Origin: Coleofasciculus sp. S288
GTDB taxonomy: Bacteria > Cyanobacteriota > Cyanobacteriia > Cyanobacteriales > Coleofasciculaceae
DNA: 5,835 bases
Assembly: GCA_020216575.1 (NCBI GenBank)
Contig: JAIUYC010000309.1
Location: 1-5,835, forward strand
Reading direction: 5' to 3'
Shown piece after piece: positions 1 to 5,568 of this stretch (position 1 is the stretch's first letter; each line of letters begins with the position of its first letter). The notes under the pieces are model-generated. The model did no database searches and was not told the origin of the DNA. It saw only the letters and a program-made list of their open reading frames with translations. The translations under genes and the position numbers were made by a program.

Positions 1-342
1 ATCAACAACAGCCGTCATAAAAATTACCGGGATATCCTTCGTTTTGTCTGCAAGTTTGAGGCGGCGGCAGGTTTCAAACCCATCCATTTCCGGCATGAGT
101 ACATCCAGCAAGATAAGATCCGGTGAGGATTTTTCGAGAGTTTTTAAGGCTTGGTAGCCGCTTTTAGCAACCAGAACGTCAAAGCCAGCCTTTCTTAAAA
201 AATCAGAAACTAATTTAAGATTAGCAAAAGTGTCATCTATTACCAATATTAGTGCTTTTTCTGAACTATTTTGACCAATTTCAGATTTATTCCAATTTTC
301 TTGAAGGTCTTGCTTGCCCTTAAAGTCCTGATTTACTGGCAT
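1..342 (-). CDS. Response regulator receiver-domain protein (partial, C-terminus outside window)
   Basis: The minus strand encodes 114 residues from an ATG at 342 to the window edge without a stop. After a polar N-terminal stretch of about 30 residues comes a CheY-like receiver domain. It shows the first strand and acidic pair (ALILVIDDTFANLKLV, residues 30-45, D36/D37), the phospho-acceptor segment LILLDVLMPEMDGFE (D80 is the expected phosphorylated Asp) and the switch Thr in VIFMTAVVD (T110). The conserved Lys and any output domain lie beyond the left edge, so it could be a single-domain regulator, a PAS/GGDEF or HK-linked hybrid, or a DNA-binding regulator. As a receiver it should accept phosphate from a histidine kinase in the cytoplasm. 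A kinase-like remnant lies 17 bases upstream on the same strand, which suggests an ancestral sensor-regulator pair. No clear Shine-Dalgarno precedes the ATG. The family assignment is firm; the partner and output are unknown. Confidence 0.93.
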   Translation of the reverse strand, partial: MPVNQDFKGKQDLQENWNKSEIGQNSSEKALILVIDDTFANLKLVSDFLRKAGFDVLVAKSGYQALKTLEKSSPDLILLDVLMPEMDGFETCRRLKLADKTKDIPVIFMTAVVD

Positions 343-359
343 TTTACAAGTACAAACTA

Positions 360-497
360 TCAGTATTTGTCTTTTCTATTCTGGTTTTCTGTCCAATATT
401 GGTCAACTAACTTTACTACCTCTTCATATTCAAACTCTGCGGCTTCTTTTGCCTCTAGTAGTGCGGCTTGGTGCTGTTTGCGATCGCTGATATCCTC
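360..497 (-). pseudogene. Remnant of a PAS-type sensor protein (probably histidine kinase), 5'-truncated
   Basis: This is a 45-residue open stretch ending in TGA at 360-362. It begins with EDISDRKQHQAALLEAKEAA, the typical end of a PAS/PAC domain (the D-I-[ST]-[DE]-R-K motif) running into the linker helix seen in cyanobacterial sensor kinases. The rest is an acidic, coiled-coil-like tail (EFEYEEVVKLVDQYWTENQ). An in-frame TAA at 498-500 closes it upstream. There is no ATG, GTG or TTG start inside it, and the PAS fold that should come before the motif is missing. It contains a HIP1 site (480-487). I read it as the 3' scrap of a kinase or PAS gene that once preceded the receiver gene at 342, separated from it by 17 bases. 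The family call rests on one short motif. A sequencing frameshift is unlikely to explain it, because the next 200 bases upstream show no PAS sequence in the minus-strand frames I read. Confidence 0.55.
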
Positions 498-510
498 TTA
501 ACTGCTTTCC

Positions 511-669
511 TCAGGCGGTGAATTTCACTAGAACCAAAGCGCCGAGGTTTAGCGATAGCGTTCGGCGGCGTGCTATACAACGTTTAAGCGTTAAAGTTTT
601 GCTCTTACGGCTAGCGAACGCCATTTTTGCCAGGTTCGCGGTTGAAGAAGAAGTGATGTTTCTACCCAT
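511..669 (-). CDS. Small basic hypothetical protein (doubtful)
   Basis: A 52-residue minus-strand ORF starts with MGRNITSSSTANLAK and ends LVLVKFTA before a TGA. It is rich in Ser, Thr, Arg and Lys (a middle segment reads KRCIARRR) and has no domain I recognise. In favour of translation, a GGAG (675-678) sits five bases before the ATG, a good Shine-Dalgarno arrangement. Against it, most of the ORF lies over the inverted-repeat segment at 541-622, and its composition looks like translated repeat DNA. It lies directly upstream of the PAS-kinase remnant on the same strand, where the lost part of that gene might have been expected. It may be a passenger of the repeat rather than a working gene. 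Confidence 0.25.
   Translation of the reverse strand: MGRNITSSSTANLAKMAFASRKSKTLTLKRCIARRRTLSLNLGALVLVKFTA
541..622. repeat. GC-rich inverted repeat in intergenic region
   Basis: The arms GCGTTCG (558-564) and CGAACGC (615-621) are perfect inverted copies. Between them lies a near-palindrome, AACGTTTAAGCGTT (579-592), and outside them is the HIP1-like string AGCGATAGCG (551-560). Short GCGA/TCGC-rich palindromes scattered between genes are common in filamentous cyanobacteria, and this looks like one, although I cannot confirm that it is repeated in this genome. It is the main structure in the 350-base stretch 498-848. The rest of that stretch is AT-rich, includes CTTTTTTTAA at about 701-710, and holds only the doubtful ORF at 511-669 and the promoter candidate at 772-801. 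Confidence 0.4.
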
Positions 670-771
670 TAACACTCCAGCTACCAACTAAACGAGGGAC
701 ATTTTTCCCCCATCCCCCAAGTTTCAGGGCAGAATCCCAGCTTTTTTTAATTTATATTCCAAAAATGTAAT

Positions 772-801
772 TTGTGTAACAAAACCCCCAAAAACTATAA
801 A
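772..801 (+). promoter_or_regulatory. Candidate sigma-70-type promoter for the GNAT gene
   Basis: TTGTGT (772-777, -35-like) and TATAAA (796-801, -10-like) are separated by 18 bases in an AT-rich stretch 47 bases upstream of the acetyltransferase ATG at 849. Both boxes are near consensus. The candidate was found by eye, so it could be a chance match in AT-rich DNA. Confidence 0.35.
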
Positions 802-848
802 GAAAAGCACAAGATTTAATAAAGTAGTTCAGGGGCTATGAAATTATT

Positions 849-1430
849 ATGTGTGAGGATATAGAGACACGCCGACTGCAATTAAGGCACTTCACACTTA
901 ATGATACAGATGACCTGTATCGCATCTACAGGCATCGTAAACTATTTAAATACATGTCGGATGAAAAACCACTACTGCGGGAACAGGCAAGAGGACTGAT
1001 TAGTTCTCTAACAGAAACTTGGCAACAACATGGCTTTGGGGTATGGGCGGTCGTTTACAAAAAGCATCAAAAACTAATTGGCCATTGTGGATTTAAGTTT
1101 CTCGAAAATACCCCCGAAATCCAAATGGGTTACTTGCTTCTTCCATCCTATTGGGGCATGGGTTTAGGGACAGAAGCCGCCTCAGCAGTGCTGAAGTATG
1201 GGTTTGAGATAACCCAGCTTGAAAGAATTGTTGCGATCGCCAAGTCGGAAAACATTGCTTCGCGTCGGGTAATGGAGAAAGTAGGAATGAAATATGAAAA
1301 AGATGCCTACTACTACAACAATTTCGTTGTGTACTACTCTATCAAGCAAGAAGATTATTACTCAAATCTCCTGAAATTAAACAGATTCAATGAGGTTAAA
1401 CCTCTTCCCAATTTAATCTTAGCTTCATAG
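849..1430 (+). CDS. GNAT family N-acetyltransferase (RimJ/RimL-like)
   Basis: A 193-residue protein with the GNAT fold. These enzymes transfer acetyl from acetyl-CoA to an amine, either a protein N-terminus or a small molecule; the acceptor cannot be read from the sequence. It opens with the RimJ/RimL signature ETRRLQLRHFTLNDTDDLY (6-24). A central strand region follows (KLIGHCGFKF, 75-84; IQMGYLLLP, 91-99). Motif A, the acetyl-CoA pyrophosphate loop, is YWGMGLGTEAA (101-111). The C-terminal motif SENIASRRVMEKVGM (133-147) contains the Asn and the helix that are usual in this subfamily. The length is typical, with about 20 extra residues at the C-terminus. The ATG at 849 is the first in frame that keeps the N-terminal motif. 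The ATG at 838 is in another frame and soon meets a stop. AGGGG at 831-835 is too far (13 bases) to be a good ribosome site, so initiation looks weak. It is convergent with aroA and stands alone on its strand. A HIP1 site lies inside it (1233-1240). Confidence 0.92.
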   Translation: MCEDIETRRLQLRHFTLNDTDDLYRIYRHRKLFKYMSDEKPLLREQARGLISSLTETWQQHGFGVWAVVYKKHQKLIGHCGFKFLENTPEIQMGYLLLPSYWGMGLGTEAASAVLKYGFEITQLERIVAIAKSENIASRRVMEKVGMKYEKDAYYYNNFVVYYSIKQEDYYSNLLKLNRFNEVKPLPNLILAS

Positions 1431-1499
1431 CGGAAGGGTTAAGAAATAGAAGGTTGTACTCCCATCATTTGAGCCGAATCCGCCGTGTTTTGCAGGAGT

Positions 1500-2852
1500 T
1501 CATCCGTCATTGCCGAGTCGTTGCAAGGTGGTAATGAAGTCGGGATAGGAGATGGCAGCGGCTTCAGCACCGTGGATGGTCGTTGTGTCAGTAGCGTTGA
1601 GCGCGGCAACGGCAAGACTCATGGCAATCCGGTGGTCGGTGTGGCTATCTACGTCAGTCCCTGTTAAAGGAGTGCCGCCAGTAATTTCCAAGCCATCGGG
1701 TAATTCTGTAACACGCGCCCCCATTCGGTTCAGTTGGGACGCCATAACCGCAAGGCGATCGCTCTCTTTCACTCGCAGTTCTGCCGCGTCCTGAATCAGC
1801 GTCGTTCCTTCTGCAAAAACGGCGGCAACTGCCAGAATCGGGATTTCATCGATTAAGCGGGGAATCACATCCCCCGCAATTTTGCATCCTTTCAGGCGTC
1901 CGTGTCGCACCCGCAAGTCTGCCACTGGCTCCCCCGCTACCACTCGCTCATTTTCTAAGCCAATGTCAGCCCCCATCATCTCTAAGACTTCCAAAACGCC
2001 AGTGCGGGTTGGGTTGACACCGACATTTTCGATCAGCAATTCTGAATCGGGTACAATTGCCCCAGCCACTAACCAAAAGGCTGCTGAGCTAATATCACCG
2101 GGAACGATTACCGTTTGCCCGTGCAGGTGTGCAGGTCCGGTTATCGTTGCGCTATGGGTTTCTGGGTCAATGCTAAGTTCTGCCCCAAATGCTCTGAGCA
2201 TCCGTTCACTGTGGTCACGGGAGAGGGCAGGTTCGGTGACAGTGGTTCGTCCTTCTGCCATTAAACCGGCTAGGAGGATACAGGATTTAACTTGAGCTGA
2301 GGCGATGGGGGAGTGGTAGTGAATGGGTTTGAGGTGTTGCCCTTGAATCGCTAGGGGGGCAAGCGCAGCGCCTTGACGCCCCCAGATTTGTGCCTCCATT
2401 TGTTGCAACGGTTTGACAACACGAGACATGGGGCGCGATCGCAACGAACTATCCCCCGTTACTGTGAAAAAGCGATCAGGGTGAGAGGCTAAAAGTCCCA
2501 GCATCAAACGCAGAGTCGTTCCAGAGTTGCCTGCATTCAGAACATCTATGGGTTCTTGCAGATTTCCCAATCCGATGCCCTTAACGGTGACCTGTTCGGT
2601 ACTCAATTCAGAAATCTCTGCCCCCATTGCCTGGAAACAGCTAGCCGTGCTGCGGGGGTCTTCTCCTAAGAGCAATCCTTGAATCTGGGTTTCTCCTTTT
2701 GCGATCGCACCCAACATCAAAGCGCGATGAGAGATGGATTTATCTCCTGGAACCCGCAGGCTTCCCTGCAACGATAGCCCGGATATCGGTCTGTGAACAA
2801 TTAAATCTTGGTAATTTTCAGTGCTTTTCAGCGTAATGACAGCAGCAGGCAT
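1500..2852 (-). CDS. aroA: 3-phosphoshikimate 1-carboxyvinyltransferase (EPSP synthase)
   Basis: EPSP synthase joins phosphoenolpyruvate to shikimate-3-phosphate, the sixth step of the shikimate route to aromatic amino acids, in the cytoplasm. The 450-residue product has both halves of the two-domain fold and all main motifs: [11 protein letters not shown] (34-44, substrate-binding Lys38), [11 protein letters not shown] (106-116), SLRSRP (136-141), SAQVK (185-189), RDHSE (212-216), NPTR (280-283), the catalytic Asp region DEIP (335-338), KESDR (362-366) and DHRIAM (406-411). GDKS, SAQxK, RxHxE and NxTR together are the published class II EPSPS motif set, but the glyphosate-relevant site in NAGNSGTT keeps Gly. 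I chose the ATG at 2850-2852. The frame stays open to a GTG at 2948, but those extra residues are encoded by the group II intron's 3' end plus eight leader codons. No Shine-Dalgarno precedes the ATG. The intron ends 24 bases upstream. Three HIP1 sites lie inside the gene, which fits a native origin. Confidence 0.96.
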   Translation of the reverse strand: MPAAVITLKSTENYQDLIVHRPISGLSLQGSLRVPGDKSISHRALMLGAIAKGETQIQGLLLGEDPRSTASCFQAMGAEISELSTEQVTVKGIGLGNLQEPIDVLNAGNSGTTLRLMLGLLASHPDRFFTVTGDSSLRSRPMSRVVKPLQQMEAQIWGRQGAALAPLAIQGQHLKPIHYHSPIASAQVKSCILLAGLMAEGRTTVTEPALSRDHSERMLRAFGAELSIDPETHSATITGPAHLHGQTVIVPGDISSAAFWLVAGAIVPDSELLIENVGVNPTRTGVLEVLEMMGADIGLENERVVAGEPVADLRVRHGRLKGCKIAGDVIPRLIDEIPILAVAAVFAEGTTLIQDAAELRVKESDRLAVMASQLNRMGARVTELPDGLEITGGTPLTGTDVDSHTDHRIAMSLAVAALNATDTTTIHGAEAAAISYPDFITTLQRLGNDG

Positions 2853-2876
2853 GGGGGCGGATACGCTTGTGAGACA

Positions 2877-2953
2877 GTTAGGGGTCGAGTAGGATGTTAC
2901 CATCCTACCCTCCCATTCAAAACCGTGCTTGCGACTTTCACCGCACACGGCTC
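2877..2953 (-). ncRNA. Group II intron domains V and VI (catalytic core and branch-point hairpin)
   Basis: Domain V is the 34 bases 2953 to 2920. It starts GAGCCGTGTG, with the catalytic AGC triad at 2952-2950, and has an upper stem GCGGT/GTCGC capped by a GAAA tetraloop. A two-base AA bulge follows, and the lower strand GCACGGTTT closes the helix with GAGCCGTGT, using G-U pairs at the open end. Domain VI follows: TAGGATG and CATCCTA form a perfect 7-bp stem around a GTAA loop (2889-2906). Below it, GGG and CCC flank an unpaired CTCGA, whose A at 2885 is the likely branch point, eight bases before the intron end. A GTG codon inside domain V (2948-2946) is in frame with aroA and can mislead gene callers. 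Confidence 0.92.
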
Positions 2954-3009
2954 CTTGTTAATTCGGTGTTTGTCATACACACCGCTTACCCATTTGAGGG
3001 CTTAGGCGA

Positions 3010-4782
3010 CTAGAAAGGATTTTGGTCTAGATACCTCTCCAGTTCTTTGTTGCCAGCAACCTGCTTGTCGCGGGCTGTTTTGTAGTCATGGCAGTGTCGA
3101 TGGAGCAGGTGCTTATTTTGGACATTATCATTCCCACCGAGGGTGGTTCTGATAATGTGGTCTATTTCCCAATTATCTCCATCTTTGAAGAGCAATCCGC
3201 AGTGGGCGCATTTCCCTTTCTGTGCTTTCAATAATGTTGCTACTATCTTAGGCACTTCAGGGTGTTTACCCATTCTTTCGCTCCAGTATAAGGTGTCACC
3301 ATCATAGGGACTTTTCTCTCCGACCACCTTTTTATGCCTGACTATTGGAGTTTCGGCGTGAGTCAGTAGTCGTAGTGGGTTGTTATCCTCTCTTGTGGAG
3401 AAGACCCATTTTCTACCGTTGATGGTGTGGAAGTACTTTTTCATTACTTTCGTAATGTGATTCCTTCCCCTTCTTTTTACTACCCAGGCTCTGATTTGTT
3501 GGTAGGTGTTTTTATCCGCCTTTGAAAAGGTTTTCTTGCTCACCACACACGAGTAGTAGTTGCTCCACCCTCTAATCACAGGATTTAGGTGCTTTATTAA
3601 AGCTGCCTGTGAGGCATCTTTGTGATTGTGGACTATTTTTCCAACTTTCGCCGTGTGTTTCTTCAACGCCTCTTTGCTTGGGGTGATGTTGGTCTTGAAG
3701 TCTAGAATTTTGCTTTCATATCTTCCCCCCGTCTTTCCATAGTGGCATTTGCCTACTTTGTACTGGCGGATGTTAAATCCAAGAAAATCAAATCCGACGT
3801 TTCCTTCATACTTTTGCAAGGTATGAGAGATTCGTGTTTTAGTGTCCTTCAATTCCAATCCCATGCCTTTCAAGAACTCTTCTATTGCCTCTTTACATCG
3901 CTGGACAACGGTTATATCTTTGTCTAATATGACAAAGTCATCGGCGTATCTGACTAGGCAGGCGGTTTTAGATACCTTCTTAGTCAGTTCTTCCATTCCG
4001 TGGAGGGCTATATTGGCAAGTAATGGTGAGATTACTCCACCCTGAGGCGTTCCCTCTGATGTAGGAATTAGTTGTGCCTCATCTATCGCTCCCGCTTCTA
4101 ACCAAGACCTGATTTGCCTTCTTAAAGTGGGGAACGTATTTAATTTCTCCAGAAGAGCCTTGTGATTGATTTTGTCGAAGCATTTTGCTATATCTGCATC
4201 TAAAACAAATTTTGGCTGTTTGTTGATACTCAGATATATCTGCCCGACAGCGTCATGGCATGAGCGTCCAGGTCTAAAGCCGTAGCTATTTGGCTCGAAC
4301 TTGGATTCCCATTCGGGTTCCAAGGCTAGTTTGACTAGCGCCTGCAAGGCACGGTCGTGTATGGTAGGTATCGAGAGAGGTCGTTTTTCATCTTTTCCCG
4401 GTTTGGGTATCCAAATCCTCCGTGCGGGTTTGGATTTTCCTATTATTCTCAGGTTTTTTATTAAGGTTAGACGTTGCTTTGGGGTCAAGTTTTTCTTCCC
4501 GTCCACACCTGCCGTCTTCTTACCTTTGTTGTCCTGAGTGACCTGTCTTACCGCCAGACATCTTGCTGACCAAGACTGCATCAGAATTTTCTGAAGCTTG
4601 CGAACTACTCTGACATCACCACGCTTAGCGGCTCGGTAAATCCGCTTCTGCAACTTAAAGACACGTTTTTCAATGTGTTTCCAAGGTATGTTTTTCCACT
4701 CCATGTGGTCTGCCCCTTTACACACCGGAATGTCGTTGTCCCATTCCATCCTGAAATTTATTTCGGCTTTGGACTTATTCAT
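3010..4782 (-). CDS. ltrA: Group II intron-encoded reverse transcriptase/maturase with HNH endonuclease
   Basis: This 590-residue protein helps its host intron fold and splice, then copies it into DNA at new sites. Domains in order: an RVT_N-type N-terminus (WKNIPWKHIEKRVFKLQKRI, 29-48, to TAGVDGKK, 90-97); reverse transcriptase (about 115-340) with RRIWIPKPGKDEKRPLSIPT (121-140), VLDADIAKCFDKINH (193-207), TPQGGVISPLLAN (245-257) and the catalytic YADD (279-282); the maturase X domain ending HLNPVIRGWSNYY (398-410); and a C-terminal HNH nuclease. The HNH has two zinc-type Cys pairs in CAHC (525-528) and near C564, with EIDHI (539-543), N556 and HRHCH (561-565) supplying His, Asn and His. All catalytic residues are present and there is no frameshift or stop, so it should be active in RT, splicing and second-strand nicking. 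It lies in intron domain IV. No clear ribosome site precedes the ATG at 4782. The stop is 56 bases before domain V. Confidence 0.97.
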   Translation of the reverse strand: MNKSKAEINFRMEWDNDIPVCKGADHMEWKNIPWKHIEKRVFKLQKRIYRAAKRGDVRVVRKLQKILMQSWSARCLAVRQVTQDNKGKKTAGVDGKKNLTPKQRLTLIKNLRIIGKSKPARRIWIPKPGKDEKRPLSIPTIHDRALQALVKLALEPEWESKFEPNSYGFRPGRSCHDAVGQIYLSINKQPKFVLDADIAKCFDKINHKALLEKLNTFPTLRRQIRSWLEAGAIDEAQLIPTSEGTPQGGVISPLLANIALHGMEELTKKVSKTACLVRYADDFVILDKDITVVQRCKEAIEEFLKGMGLELKDTKTRISHTLQKYEGNVGFDFLGFNIRQYKVGKCHYGKTGGRYESKILDFKTNITPSKEALKKHTAKVGKIVHNHKDASQAALIKHLNPVIRGWSNYYSCVVSKKTFSKADKNTYQQIRAWVVKRRGRNHITKVMKKYFHTINGRKWVFSTREDNNPLRLLTHAETPIVRHKKVVGEKSPYDGDTLYWSERMGKHPEVPKIVATLLKAQKGKCAHCGLLFKDGDNWEIDHIIRTTLGGNDNVQNKHLLHRHCHDYKTARDKQVAGNKELERYLDQNPF

Positions 4783-5412
4783 TGCTACATTGCTGCTTTA
4801 CCATCCGAATCAACGTGCCTACGTCAGCGTATCCTCTGCATTACCAGAGGCTTTTGCTTCTTAGGCAATCCCTCTCAAAGTGTCTTACGCCTGAGTGACT
4901 ACTTACAAAATCGACCTTTGTAAGAGAACACTTTTGAGTTACTTCGTTCCTGGACATCTTTTTGACGTTGGACTTAGAGACCTATCTTTACGCCGGGTTA
5001 CTTTGGGTATCAATGAAACGGACTTCGCAATCCGTTTTACTTATCGGGGATAAAGAGTAGAATTTACCCCCCCATTCACCGTCCCCTTTTGGGGCAAGCC
5101 GATAACCTACGTAGGCTTGTCAATCGTTACGACGTTTCGGTCGATAGTTCGTTGTCTGCTCGTATCCAACTGCGCGTGAAGGAATTCCTCAGTTAGGTTC
5201 TGAGGTTACCTCCTTGCATTCCCAGCTTCACGAGATTGACACTCAATCTCACCAGTGTGGGACTTGCAGTTACCGCTGATACCTGCGGAGGTGGAATTTC
5301 ACCACCAAGGTGTCCAAGTTGTCAAGGTTCAACCAATACGAGAGGCTGAGAGCCTTGCCCCGTGTACACTTCCGGTCTGTTAACCTTCCATTTGGACGGG
5401 AACGAATCGCAC
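4783..5412 (-). other. Group II intron ribozyme, 5' part (domains I-III and start of IV)
   Basis: These 630 bases have no credible gene and carry the structured 5' part of the intron RNA. Hairpins visible by eye include GAGATTGA/TCAATCTC with a three-base loop (5232-5250, 8 bp, perfect), the EBS1 hairpin (5016-5037), and CCCC/GGGG around TTTT near 5083-5094. The exact limits of domains I to III were not worked out. Short plus-strand ORFs here are chance frames. A run of seven C on the plus strand (5067-5073) is a place where assemblies can slip. Confidence 0.85.
5016..5037 (-). other. EBS1 hairpin of the group II intron
   Basis: On the minus strand, AAACGGA and TCCGTTT form a 7-bp stem around the loop TTGCGAAG. 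The loop bases GCGAAG (5028-5023) are an exact complement of the last six bases of the 5' exon, CTTCGC (5418-5413), so this is the exon-recognition loop that sets the 5' splice site and the DNA target. The match supports the intron start at 5412 independently of the GTGCG consensus. Confidence 0.8.
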
Positions 5413-5422
5413 GCGAAGCTTG

Positions 5423-5431
5423 ATTGTATCA
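5423..5431 (-). promoter_or_regulatory. Candidate extended -10 promoter for aroA, next to the intron
   Basis: TGATACAAT on the minus strand (TG at 5431-5430, TACAAT at 5428-5423) matches an extended -10 element. No good -35 box lies 17 bases upstream (AAGCAG). If used, transcription would start near 5416, only a few bases before the intron begins at 5412. It overlaps the candidate IBS2 (5421-5425), so the match might reflect the intron target instead of a promoter. Confidence 0.3.
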
Positions 5432-5489
5432 AAGACTGCTACCTCCTGCTTACTCCGTTCCCACCCCAAGATTACCTATCTCTTGTTTA

Positions 5490-5517
5490 CCTCTGCGTCC
5501 TCTGTGCCTCTGCGGTT
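5490..5517. repeat. Dispersed CCTCTGCG-type intergenic repeat
   Basis: Three nearly identical 8-9 base units lie in tandem: CCTCTGCG (5490-5497), TCCTCTGTG (5498-5506) and CCTCTGCGG (5507-5515), followed by TT. Read on the other strand this is the AACCGCAGAGG-CACAGAGGA-CGCAGAGG string that I recall as a common interspersed element between genes in cyanobacteria and other bacteria; its function is not known to me. It sits between the SDR gene and the intron. Copy number in this genome cannot be judged from one window. Confidence 0.6.
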
Positions 5518-5521
5518 CTAG

Positions 5522-5567
5522 AAAAAATTAGGCATTCTTCTGACGGGAAGAGAGTAAACTTTGAATG
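5522..5567 (-). terminator. Weak candidate Rho-independent terminator after the SDR gene
   Basis: Just past the SDR stop, the minus strand has CATTC (5567-5563) able to pair with GAATG (5537-5533), an alternative inner pair CTTC/GAAG, and then a six-T run (5527-5522). The stem is short and poor in GC, so the call is tentative. If real, it would separate the SDR transcript from aroA. Confidence 0.2.
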
Positions 5568-5568
5568 G

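Larger units (their letters stand above)
2877..5412 (-). mobile_element. Complete group II intron (about 2.54 kb) in the aroA 5' leader
   Basis: This is a self-splicing, retrohoming element. Read on the minus strand it begins GTGCGATTCG at 5412, matching the GUGYG 5' consensus. It runs through a structured 630-base ribozyme region, an ORF (3010-4782) for an RT/maturase/HNH protein, domain V (2920-2953) and domain VI, and ends TAAC at 2877, matching the AY 3' consensus. The last six exon bases, CTTCGC (5413-5418), pair fully with a hairpin-loop EBS1 (5023-5028). A second candidate pair is exon CAATC (5421-5425) with intron GATTG (5121-5125), five base pairs. The intron is in the sense orientation to aroA, so splicing would join the two leader exons. 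It contains no HIP1 octamer, unlike the flanks. All parts look intact, so it is probably splicing-competent and perhaps mobile. Subclass was not computed; the HNH-bearing protein suggests a chloroplast-like or IIB lineage. The 3' boundary could be off by one base. Confidence 0.93.

Noticed and set aside
271..501. Plus-strand 76-codon ORF
   Set aside because: It lies antisense to the receiver gene and the PAS remnant, both of which show real family motifs; its translation is low-complexity Ser/Phe-rich.
1384..1445. Possible shared terminator between the convergent GNAT and aroA genes
   Set aside because: Only an imperfect inverted match (TTAAACCTCTTCC with GGAAGGGTTAA) around a loop of more than 20 bases, with no T-run on either side.
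1882..2295. Plus-strand 137-codon ORF and the smaller plus-strand ORFs inside aroA (1485-1794)
   Set aside because: They are antisense shadows of aroA with no recognisable domain and Arg/Ser/Pro-rich chance translations.
2853..2948. N-terminal extension of EPSP synthase starting at the GTG at 2948
   Set aside because: The segment 2877-2948 is group II intron domains V and VI, with a GAAA-capped hairpin and branch-point stem; the extra residues do not look like an EPSP synthase N-terminus.
3010..4782. The RT as a diversity-generating retroelement, retron or CRISPR-associated RT
   Set aside because: The RVT_N region, maturase X domain and HNH, together with domains V/VI downstream and the EBS1/IBS1 match, identify a group II intron protein; no template/variable repeat pair or msr-msd structure was seen.
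4673..4923. Plus-strand ORFs over the intron ribozyme and RT start, and the one at 5362-5595
   Set aside because: They cross structured intron RNA, splice boundaries or the SDR stop on the opposite strand, and show no protein family features.
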